Positions 1-11,933 of a stretch of DNA of 64,000 nt are shown piece after piece (positions within the stretch are counted from its first letter, which is position 1; each line of letters starts with the position of its first letter). The translations under genes were made by a program, and so were the position numbers. The stretch comes from Dipteronia dyeriana (lineage: Eukaryota > Streptophyta > Magnoliopsida > Sapindales > Sapindaceae). Under the pieces are notes generated by a model. The model was not told the origin of the DNA. It searched no databases and was given only the letters and a program-made list of their open reading frames with translations. Location of the stretch: the NCBI GenBank assembly GCA_032871835.1, contig CM065297.1, forward strand, positions 1,180,501-1,244,500, in the 5' to 3' direction.

Positions 1-1716
1 GAACCTTGGGTCTCGATTGATTGCCCAGGTTAATTATATATATTTGGCATACAACCACAATCAAACCCATACATCCACAATAACCTGGTTTGTACAATTA
101 AATATATATTTGACTTACAAACACAAGCAAACCCATACAACCACAATCATGTAGCATGTTCATTTGAATATATATTTGGCATACAACGAAAATCAAACAC
201 ATACAACCCAGTAAATCATTACAAACCCAAAAAATAAGAAGAGAAGCAAAATAAGAAGTGAAGAAGTAGAACAGTAGTGATGTTGTGATGTAGAATGTCG
301 AAGAACAACAGAAAAAAAGTAAAAAAAAAAAAGTTGACCAATTGTAAAAGTTGTTATCTTTAGATACCCATGAACCAAAAAACTTGAAACATCCAAATTT
401 ATTTTCTTCAATTCTATTTCACCCTATTTTCTTGACATCCAAACACAACATTCTCTCAAAAACAAACAAGAAATTGAAAAGGAAGATGGCCAGCGATGGA
501 GGAGGAAAAGACGAAGATAGCCAGATCGACTAAGGAGGAAGAAGAAGACGAGCAGATCAGTTAGAGCTCCGATCGCATCGTCGATCTGGTCAGATCTAGT
601 CAGAGGAGCACTTATATGGTTACATCGGCTTGCCGGAAGAGGATTTAACATCCTCCGGCGTCGGCTGCTCCACGAAGAAGAAGAATTCCAGCGTCTGCTG
701 CTCCACGACGAGGAAGAAGAGTCAATGAATGATGATGAAGAAAAAAAATAAGATGATTTTTTTATAAAAAGAAATTGAAAGTAAAAGAAAAAAACAAACA
801 AAATGAAAAACAAAAAATAAAAAATAAGTATTCCGTGTTTTTTAAAATTTTCAATTTTAACATTTTTTTTTTTGAAAATAAAATGAAAAACGGTTAACGA
901 ACGCGTTTTCGAAATCATTTTTTTAAAATAAAAACGAAAACAGACTGAAAAACGATTACAGGACGGGGTCTTAGTATCACAAATTTCGAATAGTGTCACC
1001 AAAAAATTCTAATAGTGTCACCTATAGACCGGTGACCCAACTTGAATAACCCAATAGTATTACCCGTAGCCCAATGACTCGACTCAAGTAATTCAGATGC
1101 TACAGTCAGTGAGTAAAAGTAGAAAACAATCATTATGTTCGTATATTAGGAACATAAATTTCGAAATCAGAATATCAATTAATAAACTTATCGTTTCTTT
1201 TAAATATTTAGAAACAATATATCAAAACGTTTCAATACTTTTATTACCACATGAAGTTATAAATCAAATTTCTGACAAAATGAATACTTGAAAAACTATA
1301 ATATTAATTAGTCAATTCAAAACATAAGTTAATATTTCGAAAAATATTTAAATATGTAATACATAAACGTTTGAAAACATAACAAGTCATGGATGAGTTT
1401 ACTTATCTCGAACCCGTACGAATCCGCTCTATTTCTATAAACTCAAGAATTACTCAAACCTATATAATTACAATTTGAAATACTGTCATAAGTCATAACC
1501 TCATTCCACAGTAAATTTAATCGGCATAAATGACTTATATCGAACTAAACTTAGAATTTATTCTTCTAGCTATTTACCACAACTGACTATTTCCTAATCC
1601 GAGATTTATAATTAATACTCCACACCTCTAAACTGTATGAAATTTTACAGATCTAACATAGACATATGCGGTAATCAACAATAAAAAAATTAGATCATTA
1701 CGAAGTCATTAGCATA
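1..1716. other. Left flank without a convincing gene
   Basis: Three imperfect tandem units of about 65 bp, each with a TATATATTTGGCATACAA-like core and an AAACCCATACA motif, fill roughly 36-215. From 330 to 790 the plus strand becomes purine-rich; it holds a 16-codon open frame at 486-533 that could be a leader peptide or nothing. From about 780 to 975 runs of A and T with AAAACG/AACGCG motifs look like the end of an old transposable element. I see no gene in 1000-1716, only AT-rich sequence ending at the target duplication of the next element. Confidence 0.4.
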
Positions 1717-1725
1717 TATAAAATA

Positions 1726-1812
1726 GGGTTTTATTGAAAACTAATCCATTTGGAAGACTCAAGTCAATAACTAACATTTGTTTGAAAAAATTACAAAACT
1801 AACTCATTTTTG
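1726..1812 (+). repeat. Left terminal inverted repeat of MULE I
   Basis: It matches the reverse complement of 9045-9129 with scattered substitutions. The best shared block covers the TTGAAAAAATTACAAAACT region. The same terminal sequence recurs, inverted, at the right end of the element at 18012-21699, which puts both in one family. Confidence 0.8.
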
Positions 1813-2177
1813 ATGTGTAAGTACAACTATACCATTACTTACTCACTTTTACATTTAACTTAACCTATCCATTTTTTTCCTCTTATTCCACCACAATACC
1901 ATTCTTTTCCTCTTATTTCCATCTCTCTCTCCACCATAACACCCAATTTCGGTTTCTCTCCCATTATCCTCTCTAACATTTTTTTTTCTCTTTTCCTTCA
2001 TTTCAAAATTTAGTAATTATTTACATTCTCCACCATTGAGCAACTAAAAAATATTCATCCACAACATATTCAAGCTTTGAGGTGAGTTTTTTTGTTGTTG
2101 AATTTTTTTAGTTGAATCTAGGATTCAATTGTATTTGTGTTAATTTGTTGTGGAAATAGTTTACATTTACATAATAA

Positions 2178-2540
2178 AGCATGGATCTTGTGTCAATTTG
2201 ATGTTGTTTTGATCAATTTAAAGTTTAAACATAAATATAAAGTATATTTCTATTTTTCATCTCTTTTTTACTTTCCTTTATGCATTAGAGTTGCTTATTT
2301 TTGTGAAAATTGTTTTCAACAATATAACAGAGCATGAGTCTTGGTTGAATTTGATATTGGTGTGATCAATTTTAATTTTATACATAAATTTATAGTTTAT
2401 TTCATGTATGAATATATATTTTTTAGTTTAATTTGTGCATTAGGGTTGCTTATTTTTGTGAAAATAGTTTACATGAATGTAATAGAGCATGAGTCTTGTG
2501 TGATTTTGATGTTGGTGTAGTTAATTTTCCATTGTTGGAT
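2178..2540 (+). repeat. About 155-bp imperfect tandem repeats
   Basis: Two and a half units begin near 2178, 2329 and 2487 with an AGCATG(A)GTCTTG motif followed by GAATTTGATGTTGGTGTG-like sequence. Each unit also carries GCATTAGGGTTGCTTATTTTTG. The same units occur in the sister element near 18450-18800 and, inverted, at 20300-21300, so they belong to the subterminal structure of this MULE family. Short open frames in them are by-products. Confidence 0.6.
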
Positions 2541-2589
2541 TGAATTTATACAATTGGTAGTATTTTTTTTTAAAAGTGTCAATGACTGT

Positions 2590-2856
2590 TTTTCCTAACT
2601 GTGTTGGGAATTCCCAACAAAGTTAGGAATTCCCAACTCTGAGTTGGAAATTCGTAACTGTATTTGGAATTCCCAACGCTGTTGGGTATTCCTAATGAGC
2701 ATTGGGAATTCCCAATACAGTTACGAATTTTCAACTGCGTTTGGAATTTCCAACTCAGTTAAGATTTCCTAACGGTGTTGAGAATTCCTAAATGCGTTGG
2801 GAATTCCCAATAAATTCCCAACTGTGTTGGGAATAAACACAATTAGGAATTCTAGC
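2590..2856. repeat. 21-bp dyad-symmetric minisatellite (GTTGGGAATTCCCAAC)
   Basis: About a dozen degenerate units, several spaced exactly 21 bp apart, each built on the palindrome GTTGGGAATTCCCAAC or variants (GTTAGGAATTCC, TTTGGAATTCCC). The array ends about 118 bp before the transposase-like ATG at 2975. It appears to lie in a leader intron: a GAG|GTGAG donor sits near 2080 and a TTCAAAG acceptor just before the ATG. Role unknown; binding sites for the element's own transposase would fit the dyad form but are not shown. Confidence 0.65.
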
Positions 2857-2974
2857 GGCATAAAGATTTTAACTTAGTTTGGATTTAGAATGTTTTATAA
2901 ATTCACTGTACCATGAGTATAGAATATTTGTTTAGGAATTTAATTATGGATTTCTTATTCATTTCAAAGGTTTC

Positions 2975-3105
2975 ATGGATAAAGTTCGGTTCGTTGTTTT
3001 ATACGATGGGGAATGGAGTAAAAGTGGTGGGAAATTTAAGTATCAATCTTGAAAGTCAAGACTAATTTCAGTTTCAAGGGAAACCTCGTATGAAGAACAA
3101 TGGAT
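2975..3105 (+). pseudogene. MULE transposase N-terminus (PB1-like) remnant
   Basis: The reading from 2975 starts MDKVRFVV and runs through a GEW...GGKFKYQS pattern. This matches the open copy at 19100-19270 and resembles the first 60 residues of the transposase at 46261 (N-x-GGEW...YEGRR). Many plant MULE transposases begin with such a PB1-like domain. A stop interrupts it near 3050, and the rest of the protein (DNA-binding, DDE and SWIM domains) is absent. Confidence 0.6.
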
Positions 3106-4199
3106 TTGATGGAAGTTTTGTGAAGTCCTATAACTCCCTATCGGAGGCATATAAGGTGTATGCTTTATATCGTCTCCGATGGAATAAAAAGTGTGTCAAC
3201 CGTCCAGTACATAGTGTTGACAGTGCTGAGAGTGTTGACAGTGTTTAAAGAGCAGGAAAAACATAAAGAAAGTGTTGTGTAATGTTGTTTGATAGCGATG
3301 TGTGATGTTAATTAGAGTTTTTCTTAGTATATTTGTTAGAATTCCTAACTCTGTTGGGAATCCCTAACTTTGTTAGGAATTTCCAGCGTCATCCAGATTA
3401 AACATAGTTTGGATTTATAATATTTTATTAATTTAATGTAATGTTAATGAATTTCATGGAATTTGTGTAATGTTGACAATGTTGTGTAATGTTAAGATTT
3501 TTGTTTTACAATTCACAAATATTGTTAACGGATTTCATGGAATAAGTACTGGACAGTATTTATAAAACATGTACCAAGATGAAATTAATGCTATTTGAGT
3601 AAACGAAATTAATGTTGACGTGTGTAAAAGTTTCACATGGAATAATTGACATGCTTTATACATGGAATTAATTCCATTTCACATGCTCTGTTTTCTTTGA
3701 TATACAATAAGTACTGGACACAAATAAGATGCAAGTATTAAATAAGTACCGGACACAAATAGTTAAGATTTCAAAATGTTAAGATTTATATGGACTATAA
3801 ATAAAGATTAAAGTGAATGAACAATTCAAATAACAGTGTTGTGTAATTCATAACAGTGAGGAATCATTAGTCAGTGATGCACATTGTTGTGTAATTCATA
3901 ACAATTTGTTACATTAAATTCATACAAAAATCTGCAACACAAGTTGTTAACATCTGCACAATTTGTTACATTAACATGACTAATGTTGTTAACATAAAAA
4001 TTAGAGCAAAAATAATAAGGTTGTTAATAGGGCTAAAGTTGTTAACATCAAACTTTTCCTTAATATGCTTTATAGTAACCGTCGATGAAGTGTTGTTAAT
4101 CTTTGTCTGGAAATGTTCTGAAACTTTGACTAACAAATCAACCTCTTCTCTCATTCTATTTTCCTGAAATGTAACAAAACAACATTAAAAAATACAAAT

Positions 4200-4450
4200 C
4201 ATTCTTAACGATGTTTGGAATTCCCAACGCTGTGTTGGGAATTCCCAACCCAGTTTGGAATTCCAAACACTGTTGGGAATTCCCAATAGTTTTTAGAATT
4301 CCTAACAGTGTTTGGATTTCCAAACGTTGTTGGGAATTCTCGACTGTGTTAGGAATTCACAACGGCGTTTGGAACTCCCAATAACGTTTGGAAATCAAAA
4401 CACTGTTAGGAATTCTAAACTCTGTTATGAATTCCAAACTTTGTTATCGC
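4200..4450. repeat. Second dyad-repeat array of MULE I
   Basis: Units of the same GTTGGGAATTCCCAAC type, with variants such as GTTTGGAATTCC and TTAGGAATTC. It is probably the inverted right-arm counterpart of the array at 2590-2856, because the sister element has arrays near both ends (18855-18983 and 20700-20835). The right arm expected beyond it is replaced by unrelated sequence. The stretch 3970-4165 just before it has a minus-strand remnant (MREEVDLLVKV) that also occurs on the plus strand of the sister element near 19632. Confidence 0.55.
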
Positions 4451-4479
4451 TCCAAACATAGTATGAATGGAGAGGCGGA

Positions 4480-6910
4480 TGTCCTGAATTTGTATGTTCA
4501 ATGGCTACATAGACTAATGTTCTAATATGTAAAATAGCACCCAACAAAAACTTAAAATCTTTCAATTCAATTTACTTGACACCGATAACGAATAGATAAG
4601 GGATGTTTACGCCATCCCAAAATCAATGTCGTAAAAAATCAATTTTCTTATGGTGTGTTTCCAGTTATAACTCATCTAAACAATAAATTTGTCCGGTTAA
4701 TACACTACTGCAACAAACAACTCACATGTTAATTATTAATTAAATGAACAATTGCTGAAGACATTGCCTAAATTGAAGGAAAAACTAATGCAATGAAGGA
4801 TTTTTAGGGGTTTTTAGTTCAATTAGGGATTTTTCAAACTACAAAAATTAGGGTTCTAATTCAAAAACATTTCAATTGTCCATTTGAGAGAGATGAAACG
4901 TTTTTTGAAAAGGCAAGATATTAAAAAAAAGATAGGGTCACACAAACAGTAACAACACAGCCACATGAGCAAAAAGGCCCCAAACACCACAAAACGAAAC
5001 CTACAAAGCAAAGCCAAAACAAACACAAAAAAGCCAAAACAAAAGCACTAAGCAAAGATCAAGGCAACCACAGAGGATACCTAAAAGAACCTAACCGGTT
5101 TGTAACCCCAATATGACAATTTATCAATATTTGTTTCAACATAACCAATGTAAGCATCCCACCAAGGTCTTTTGATTGCAGAACAAGTTCAATACTCATG
5201 TAAAGCCACTCATTATTACTAGAACTATAAATAATGTCACTGCCAACACCATTTTTTTTTCACAATTGGATACATGATTTTTTATATATATAAATCAGTG
5301 ACAATAAATAATCTAACAACTTTTGAATAGGAAAAAAACATAAATTATCTAAACAAATACTAAATAAAACAAGTTCAACTGCCCACAAAACATTCCGACA
5401 GTAAAAATCAACCACCAAATAATTGTAATATAATGATTGTATTAGTAACCAAGTTCCTACAAAATACAATTACAATGTTATAAAATCAACCACCAAACAT
5501 ATAAGTATATAACAACCGAAAAACACTAGCACTAATTCTTCAAATCCTATGTCACATTCAAAGAACAAACAAAAGAGATATTTGAAGAACAAATATCAAG
5601 GTCGAAGAATTCAAAGAGAAAGATTCAAGAACCATTACCTTCAATCGCCGATTTCAACCTTCCAGTGCTTCAGTTGTTCAACAGACTTTCTAAAATCACC
5701 TAAACCAAAATCTTAAACTATATATATACTTAACTGCGGTTGTGAATTCAAAATGTAGTTACGAGAAAACTACACAAACATTACAAGACCCAAATAATGT
5801 TGTCACCACCAAACACCACACACAACCATAACAATCATATGGCAAATACACCAACCAGCCAGTTTATTGGTTGTAATTTCATTAAAGGAACTGTAAACCC
5901 AACAATATAGAAAATCAAACATCACTTTGTTTTAATTATAAAAAAAGCAAATATAATTTTAGAAGTAACATTGTCAAACATCACAATTGTCAAAATCTAA
6001 TTTCTTTTCAATGTGGAAATAAAATTAAATTAAGCTGCTTAAACCAGATAACACAGTAACATTTCCATGATATATAAGTTACCTATATCTATATTGTACA
6101 CCCTCCTCCAAACTCACCCAAAATTCGAAATCAAATTCCATTTCCAACGACCCCACACCACACCCTTCTCTGATTTCAAACTCTGGTATGCTCTGTCTCA
6201 AGTCTCAACTATACTTTGTATTCATAAATCATAATCATTCATGGTCAATTCCTCTGTTTTGTTTTGTAACTTTATAATTCTATTATCACCATTAATCTTC
6301 TCCTCATTATCTTCATGTCAAATGTTAGCCCCCCCTCTCACCCACTTTCGTTCCAAAACCCAATTACCCTCCACCCAGTACCTCCTCAAATCCGCCACCA
6401 CCAACAAGTATCTCTGTCTCTCTCTCAGGTAGCGATTACACTATCTCTTTCGCTCTCTCGTTAATTCAATTTAGGAATTTTTCAAAAAAAAAATGTTCTA
6501 ATTCAAATTAGGGATTTTTCAAACTAAAAAAAAATAGGGTTCTAACTCAAATTTGGAATTTTTCAAACTATAAAATTTGAAGCATAAAGCTTCAAAAAAT
6601 AAGCCACGGGAGCCAAACAGAGTTGAAGAACCATTCATAGGATTTTAAAAAACACAAAACAACACCAGAAAAAAAAATCAACAATCATGAACCATTCACC
6701 TTATTTTTCTTCAACTTTTCCAGAAGCCAAACGGAGTTATCGTCGTCTTCAAGCTTCCGTCGTGTCATTGTCTTCAAGATTCCGTCGCCTCGTCGTCTTC
6801 GTCTTCAATCTTCGTTGCGCTTCAGAGAGATTTTGCTCGTTTAGGGATTTTAGACAGAAAAGAGGGCTTTTGCTCATGAGAAGAGGATTTGCTCATTTAA
6901 TGGGATTTAA
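4480..6910. other. MULE I cargo of unknown origin, with gene-like pieces
   Basis: This stretch has no counterpart in the related element. At 6100-6435 it turns C-rich and looks like a captured 5' gene end: a leader with a possible GT donor near 6186, then an open frame from 6241 with a hydrophobic N-terminus (FIILLSPLIFSSLSS) and a possible donor at 6429. At 6687-6920 is another short open frame rich in Arg and Ser. I do not recognise either product. The region 4480-6100 is AT-rich with nothing identifiable. Capture of a host 5' end, as in Pack-MULEs, is a plausible but unproven reading. Confidence 0.35.
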
Positions 6911-6914
6911 ACTG

Positions 6915-9000
6915 TTATGACACGAGGACGGTTAGTGTCAGTTCTGCATAACTCATAGCTAAGGAGCGGATTTCAAGGTACATTGACTTGCCAAACGGTT
7001 TCCAGTATGCCTATACAGTTAGTCTTTACGCACATGATAGTAGCTACCATGTTATCAACCCTGACCCCTTCGACGAGCACATTCGGTGCTGTGGCTTTTC
7101 GCGACCTCTCTATCACAGAAATCCTGATTCGGAAAAGCAACAAAAGTCACTCTGACCTGCAGAAGATTAGATGCTTTTTTCTTTTGTAAATTGTAAAACC
7201 GAAATTTGGATTTTCTCTCCTATTTACTACAGCGGCGAAGAATCAAATTATCACTATATTTATTCATTTTTCTACTTCTTCCAAGTGTAAGATAACCCCA
7301 AGGGGTTGAAGTTGACCAAGAAGTAGTATCAGACCCGGCTTTTTGAACTCCATTTCCCGAAGAAGAATTCCACTCGAAGAAGAATTCCACTCGAATAAGA
7401 TTATGGAAACACTTACTCGAAATCTCACTTATCAGATTTTAAAGGGTTAATCTGCATGTCCCCTTTCCCACTTTCGGGTAAACCTAAGACTCTTCCCTAT
7501 TTTCTATGAGGAAGATCCGCCGCTGCTTAGGTGGTATAAGACTATCCCTACGCGTGCTACTGCTCTAAGGCTTTCCATAATGAATTGGATGGCATGCTTT
7601 CGACGTGCTGTGATGAGAGGTGCCTTAGCCTACGATTGTAGGAGGTGGCACTGCTGGTTGTCCGAAGTTCACGGGCAATCGCTCCCCGATAATGTTTACA
7701 TTAAAAGATGTTTCCAAATCACCTCTTATTAGCTACGCATATTCACCATTATTAAGTTGAGGGGGTAGTCCATAACTAAGTTGGCTTTCGAGACTCCGTA
7801 TAAGCGAAAAGAGCTGCGCTTTCGCGTTTTCATTTTAGGCTCGATAATTGGCAAGGGCAGTCTCGGAGGAAGGTTCAGGTTCCTGGAGAACGTTGATACC
7901 AATTGAGTCATCGGTCCAGCTAGAGGAAGTTCCCGCTTCCTACCCATAAGTATCACATCGTAGACCCCCACCCCAATTCTATCCTCCTTATCAGTGAACC
8001 TCTCCAATGACGCATTGTCTGTGGCAATTTAGGGATTTTTCCCTTCTTCTCGAGGACCGCGAAGACGCTACAGAACTGTGGTCACCAGTAGCACGGCTCC
8101 AAAGCCTTCCCTTAAGGATCCCCAAGGTACGGACCCCTTGTTTCCCCTTAGGGCATTTTGAAGCCATGTTCCATTTTTGAATATGCTACTTTTTACCTTT
8201 GTTTTTCGTTTCTCAAGCATGATTTCAATATTCAAACTTTAAGGAACTCTTCAAACAGAACTGGTATCCAAGTATGCGCAGTGCAAAGTGTAGTGCTTGC
8301 CCTATCGGCGAGAGAAAGGAAGTCGAAAGTATCATCATTAATAAACTTCTTGGGGTTAAATGTGAAAGAAAGAGCCCAACATTCATTTCTTCATGAATAT
8401 TCATATCTGAGTCTACTAAAAGAAGGACCAGCCTCATCCTGGTGATTAGAGGTCTGATCGTTCACCTTTAATGTGACACGTTCCCTCCACCAGCGCTGTA
8501 GGTTCTAGAGTAGGGGGTAGACCTAATACTAGAGCTAGATCTATTTCATTATCAGTATGAGAAGGTTCTAAACCAGCTAAAGGAAGCGCGCTATCTAATC
8601 ACTGGTGCTATTTTAAGTAATCCCCTCATTCTAAGAGTAGTGAGATTATAAGCTATCCTTTGTCCCCTTGTCTTGTCTCCTGCAGCTAGGCTAACTCAAT
8701 AAGCTCTAGTAGAAGCAAGCTGTAGCTCCGGGAGATCCTTCCTACAAGTCTGAATTTGCACTTTCCGCCCCAATCCTTGCCGGTTGCACGCTAACTAACC
8801 TAAGGCTTGGAGTTATTCTTGCTTGCTGCTTTTAGTATATTAGTATAAAATCCTGTGACCAAAAAGGATAGAAGCCTAAATAAAGCAAAAGGGTGGGGGT
8901 ACAAAGGGGATCAACCGCTAAGAAAAGAGAAAACTAAAAAAAAAAATACGGCGAGTGACCTTGCCTTGCCAAGGACAAGCTAACAAGGAGGGCACACTAA
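6915..9000. other. Mitochondrial-like DNA block (candidate NUMT)
   Basis: Base composition changes abruptly to near 45 percent GC in an AT-rich surround. The sequence style (AGGCTAACTCAATAAGC, CTTGCTTGCTGCTTTTAG, CAAGGGGTTGAAGTTGACC) resembles intergenic DNA of plant mitochondrial genomes. A frame open from 7451 to 7728 (ending ...KRCFQITSY) and a minus-strand frame at 7729-8007 are of the size of unassigned mitochondrial ORFs; I recognise neither. The block ends about 45 bp before the right terminal repeat of MULE I. The mitochondrial assignment rests on style and composition, not on a recognised gene. Confidence 0.45.
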
Positions 9001-9044
9001 GCATTGAATGGAAATTTTAAAATTTTATAAGGGCAATATTGTCT

Positions 9045-9129
9045 CAAATGAGTTAGTTTTGTAATTTTTTCAAAAACAGGTTAGATATTAACTTTAAGCT
9101 CCTAAATGGGTTAGTTATCAATAAAACCC
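9045..9129 (-). repeat. Right terminal inverted repeat of MULE I
   Basis: Inverted match to 1726-1812, ending in AATAAAACCC and followed directly by the 9-bp target duplication at 9130-9138. The match stops within about 90 bp, where the organelle-like block begins; the left arm continues much further. The right arm has therefore been replaced or cut short. Confidence 0.8.
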
Positions 9130-9138
9130 TATAAAATA

Positions 9139-10073
9139 TTGATTTTTTATGGTTTCTCGAAACTGTCCAACATAATTCAAATATTGTCCTCTGTCTATTC
9201 TACAAATTATAACAATTTTTCTACGCATTTAAAAATCACGAAACTTTACAAAATGATATTAGACATATACATCTCCATACATATAAATTTTGATAATTTT
9301 TAAAGATAATAAACTAACTCAAAACATTTTTACGAATCTAGCTGGTCTAGTAAAACAGGGACTCCAACAATGACCCAACACACTTTAAAATTCTGTAACT
9401 TTTTATAAACAAATTGACAAATCACGAAATTTAACATATAAAAACTAGACACATAAACATTTCAATGTGTTAAATTTCATAAATTTTGAAAATGTGTAAA
9501 TATACCAAATCAATTTCAAAATCAGCTTATACGGTTAAAATAGAGGAATTTCAGTTTTGTAGGGCTAATTTTGAAAATCCACCAAAAACAGTGTTTTTAA
9601 CGTTTTAGAGTGAAACCGACTTTGAAACACTTGCAAATACATCTATTTTAATAATTTGAAACCTAATCACAAAATCAACAATGATACATATATTTCAAAT
9701 TCGTTTATATTCATATCTGAATTTTTATACATATATGACCTATCGAATCCTTAATAATATTAAGAATGATATATAAAATCATATTGGTAAATCATTATTC
9801 ACCGACCTCATTATCTTCGTTTACAAATCGATCTTCGTTTGTAAACTGGGCAAACGGACACCTCTCCATTTACTTTTTATTATTATTAATATAACATGTA
9901 TATATAAATACAGAGTCTAATAAGTTTCTAAATCTAAAACCATAAAACAGAAAACTAATAATTTTTTTTATTACAAATCAACTCCTTGTATTTATTTCTA
10001 ATTGCCTTTAATATTTCTATAGACTTGTATTATTATTATTTTTTTCCAAAAACAATTTCGGGAATCGCCGGTG
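9139..10073. other. AT-rich intergenic region, 3' flank of receptor kinase A
   Basis: No gene, RNA or clear repeat seen. The first part resumes the AT-rich DNA interrupted by MULE I. The last 150 bp next to the stop codon at 10074 would hold the 3' untranslated region of copy A; no single polyadenylation signal stands out. Confidence 0.4.
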
Positions 10074-11866
10074 TCAACGAGGTGTGATGATGGGATTGAT
10101 ATCGCTGTCAAGATCACTGCCTGAAACATTGGTCGACATGTACGGATCCCTTGACATCATCGTCGAAGAAGATGCTGCTGTTGAGTGGCCAGAAAACACA
10201 GACCTGGTAGATTCAAAGAGAGTGGCGTCACTTGCTGGTACCATCTTGACAATGTTTTCTAGCTCCCTCACTACGTCCAACATGGATGGCCGATGTTCCG
10301 GCCTCTCGTGACAGCAACGCAGGGCCAAAGACAGGAACTTTTCGATGCATTCGGATGGGTACGACCCCATTCTGCTGTCTATGATCGAGAACATCATGCC
10401 CGATTGATGTGCCACCTTCACTTCGCGGACAATGTTTTTACCGTGTGATATGGGCTGCATACCGGTCAAGAGCTCCAGGAGTACCACTCCAAGGCTATAA
10501 ACATCACTTTTGTCTGTCAATTTATGTGTCAAGAAGTACTCTGGATCGAGGTACCCCTGCATTTCGTAAGAAGAGTTAGCATAAGAATGAACATGCCATT
10601 TGAACAGAAGAACTTGAGTGATTCCTGAACAACGTAACGTAAATGGATCGAGACTTACTGGTGTTCCTTTCACAATTGTAGATACATGAGTTGGCATAGT
10701 TCCGTCCTCATCCAGGACTGGAGCAAGCCGCGAGAGTCCAAAATCCGCAACTTTAGCATTAAACTTGGAGTCCAGAAGTATGTTGCTGGCTTTTATATCT
10801 CGGTGAAATACTGGCGGATTAGCTTCCGTATGGAGGTAAAGAAGTCCCTTAGCTGAATCCAATGCAATGCGTAGCCTCATCCCAAAATTCACGCTTTCTT
10901 TACCTTTAGCTGCATATTGTAGTAACCATTCAAGCATCAGTTCTTGAACCAAGGGAAGTTACTTAATAAACAATCAAGCCGCAAGCAAGGAAGTAAAGAT
11001 AATGTTAAAGATGAATTCAAGGAAGGATCAGTTAAGAACTGTCATACATGAAAGCCAATCCCTCAAGGTGCCATTAGGCACGAATTCATATACCAGCATC
11101 TGCGAAAGCACAAAGAACACAAGGTAGTTAATATCCAAGATTGAGCCAATTTTCGATGTCTAGCTAGCTAATTCTTCCTCGGAAATATATTTGTATCAGA
11201 ACCCCATCACAATATCAATGACACTTTGCAAGAATTACCTGTTCATCTTCTTCATCGCAATATCCCAACAGCGAAACCAAGTTTCGGTGATGTAACCTGG
11301 ACAGCAATTTTATCTCCGTCAAAAATTCTTTTTGGCCTTGTAAAGATCCTTCTTCTGCACGCTTTATGGCAACAACAGTATCATCAGACAGAATGCCTTT
11401 ATAAACCTTCCCATAACCTCCGCGGCCAACTTGAGTTGAGCTGATAAAATTGTCTGTCGCCATTGCCAATTCTTTAAACTTGAAGTCTTTCACACCATCA
11501 ATCTTCATTGAAGCCCTTGAGGCTGCAAGCACAACAGTGAGTCACTACATTCCCAATTGAAACGGTCATAACTAACAAATAGTTTATATTAGACTACTCA
11601 CATAAGCGTTTTCTTGACAGTGAGTACTGAGATCTAGTATGTCTTCTTGCTATTAGAAGTGTTACCATTGCAGATGTTGCCACAGCACTGGCTACTGCCC
11701 CCAGTATAATAGCGGCTAAAATTCCCGAACTAATTCCTGTCCTTGGAGTCTCGACATTTACTATAGAAAATGAGAAATCATACAAGAAGTTAAAGACATG
11801 CTAATGATACAAATATCAGTTCTCTCCTTTGTGCTACTGATCAAACCAATCTCTCCATGTCAGTAG

Positions 11867-11933
<67 letters not shown>

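Larger units (their letters stand above)
1726..9129. mobile_element. MULE (Mutator-like element) I with foreign cargo
   Basis: The ends are inverted copies of each other over about 85 bp, beginning GGGTTTTATTGA. The 9 bases outside each end are identical (TATAAAATA at 1717-1725 and 9130-9138), the target duplication expected for Mutator-like transposition. Order inside: left terminal repeat and leader, about 155-bp tandem repeats (2178-2540), a 21-bp dyad array (2590-2856), a broken transposase N-terminus (2975-3105), a second dyad array (4200-4450), then about 4.5 kb of sequence unrelated to the sister element at 18012-21699. The perfect target duplication suggests a fairly recent insertion, but no complete transposase remains, so it would need help in trans. 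Calling the cargo captured rather than inserted later is inference. Confidence 0.85.

Noticed and set aside
424..1002. Long minus-strand open frame, Phe/Ser/Lys rich
   Set aside because: Low-complexity translation of purine- and A/T-rich DNA with no domain, splice or start context.
2590..2856. CRISPR-like regular spacing of palindromic repeats
   Set aside because: Spacers are only about 5 bp and degenerate, repeats vary, and the setting is a plant MULE; it is a minisatellite.
7451..7728. Open frame of about 92 codons in the organelle-like block
   Set aside because: No recognised domain and the first ATG is late; treated as part of mitochondrial-like intergenic DNA, not as a gene.
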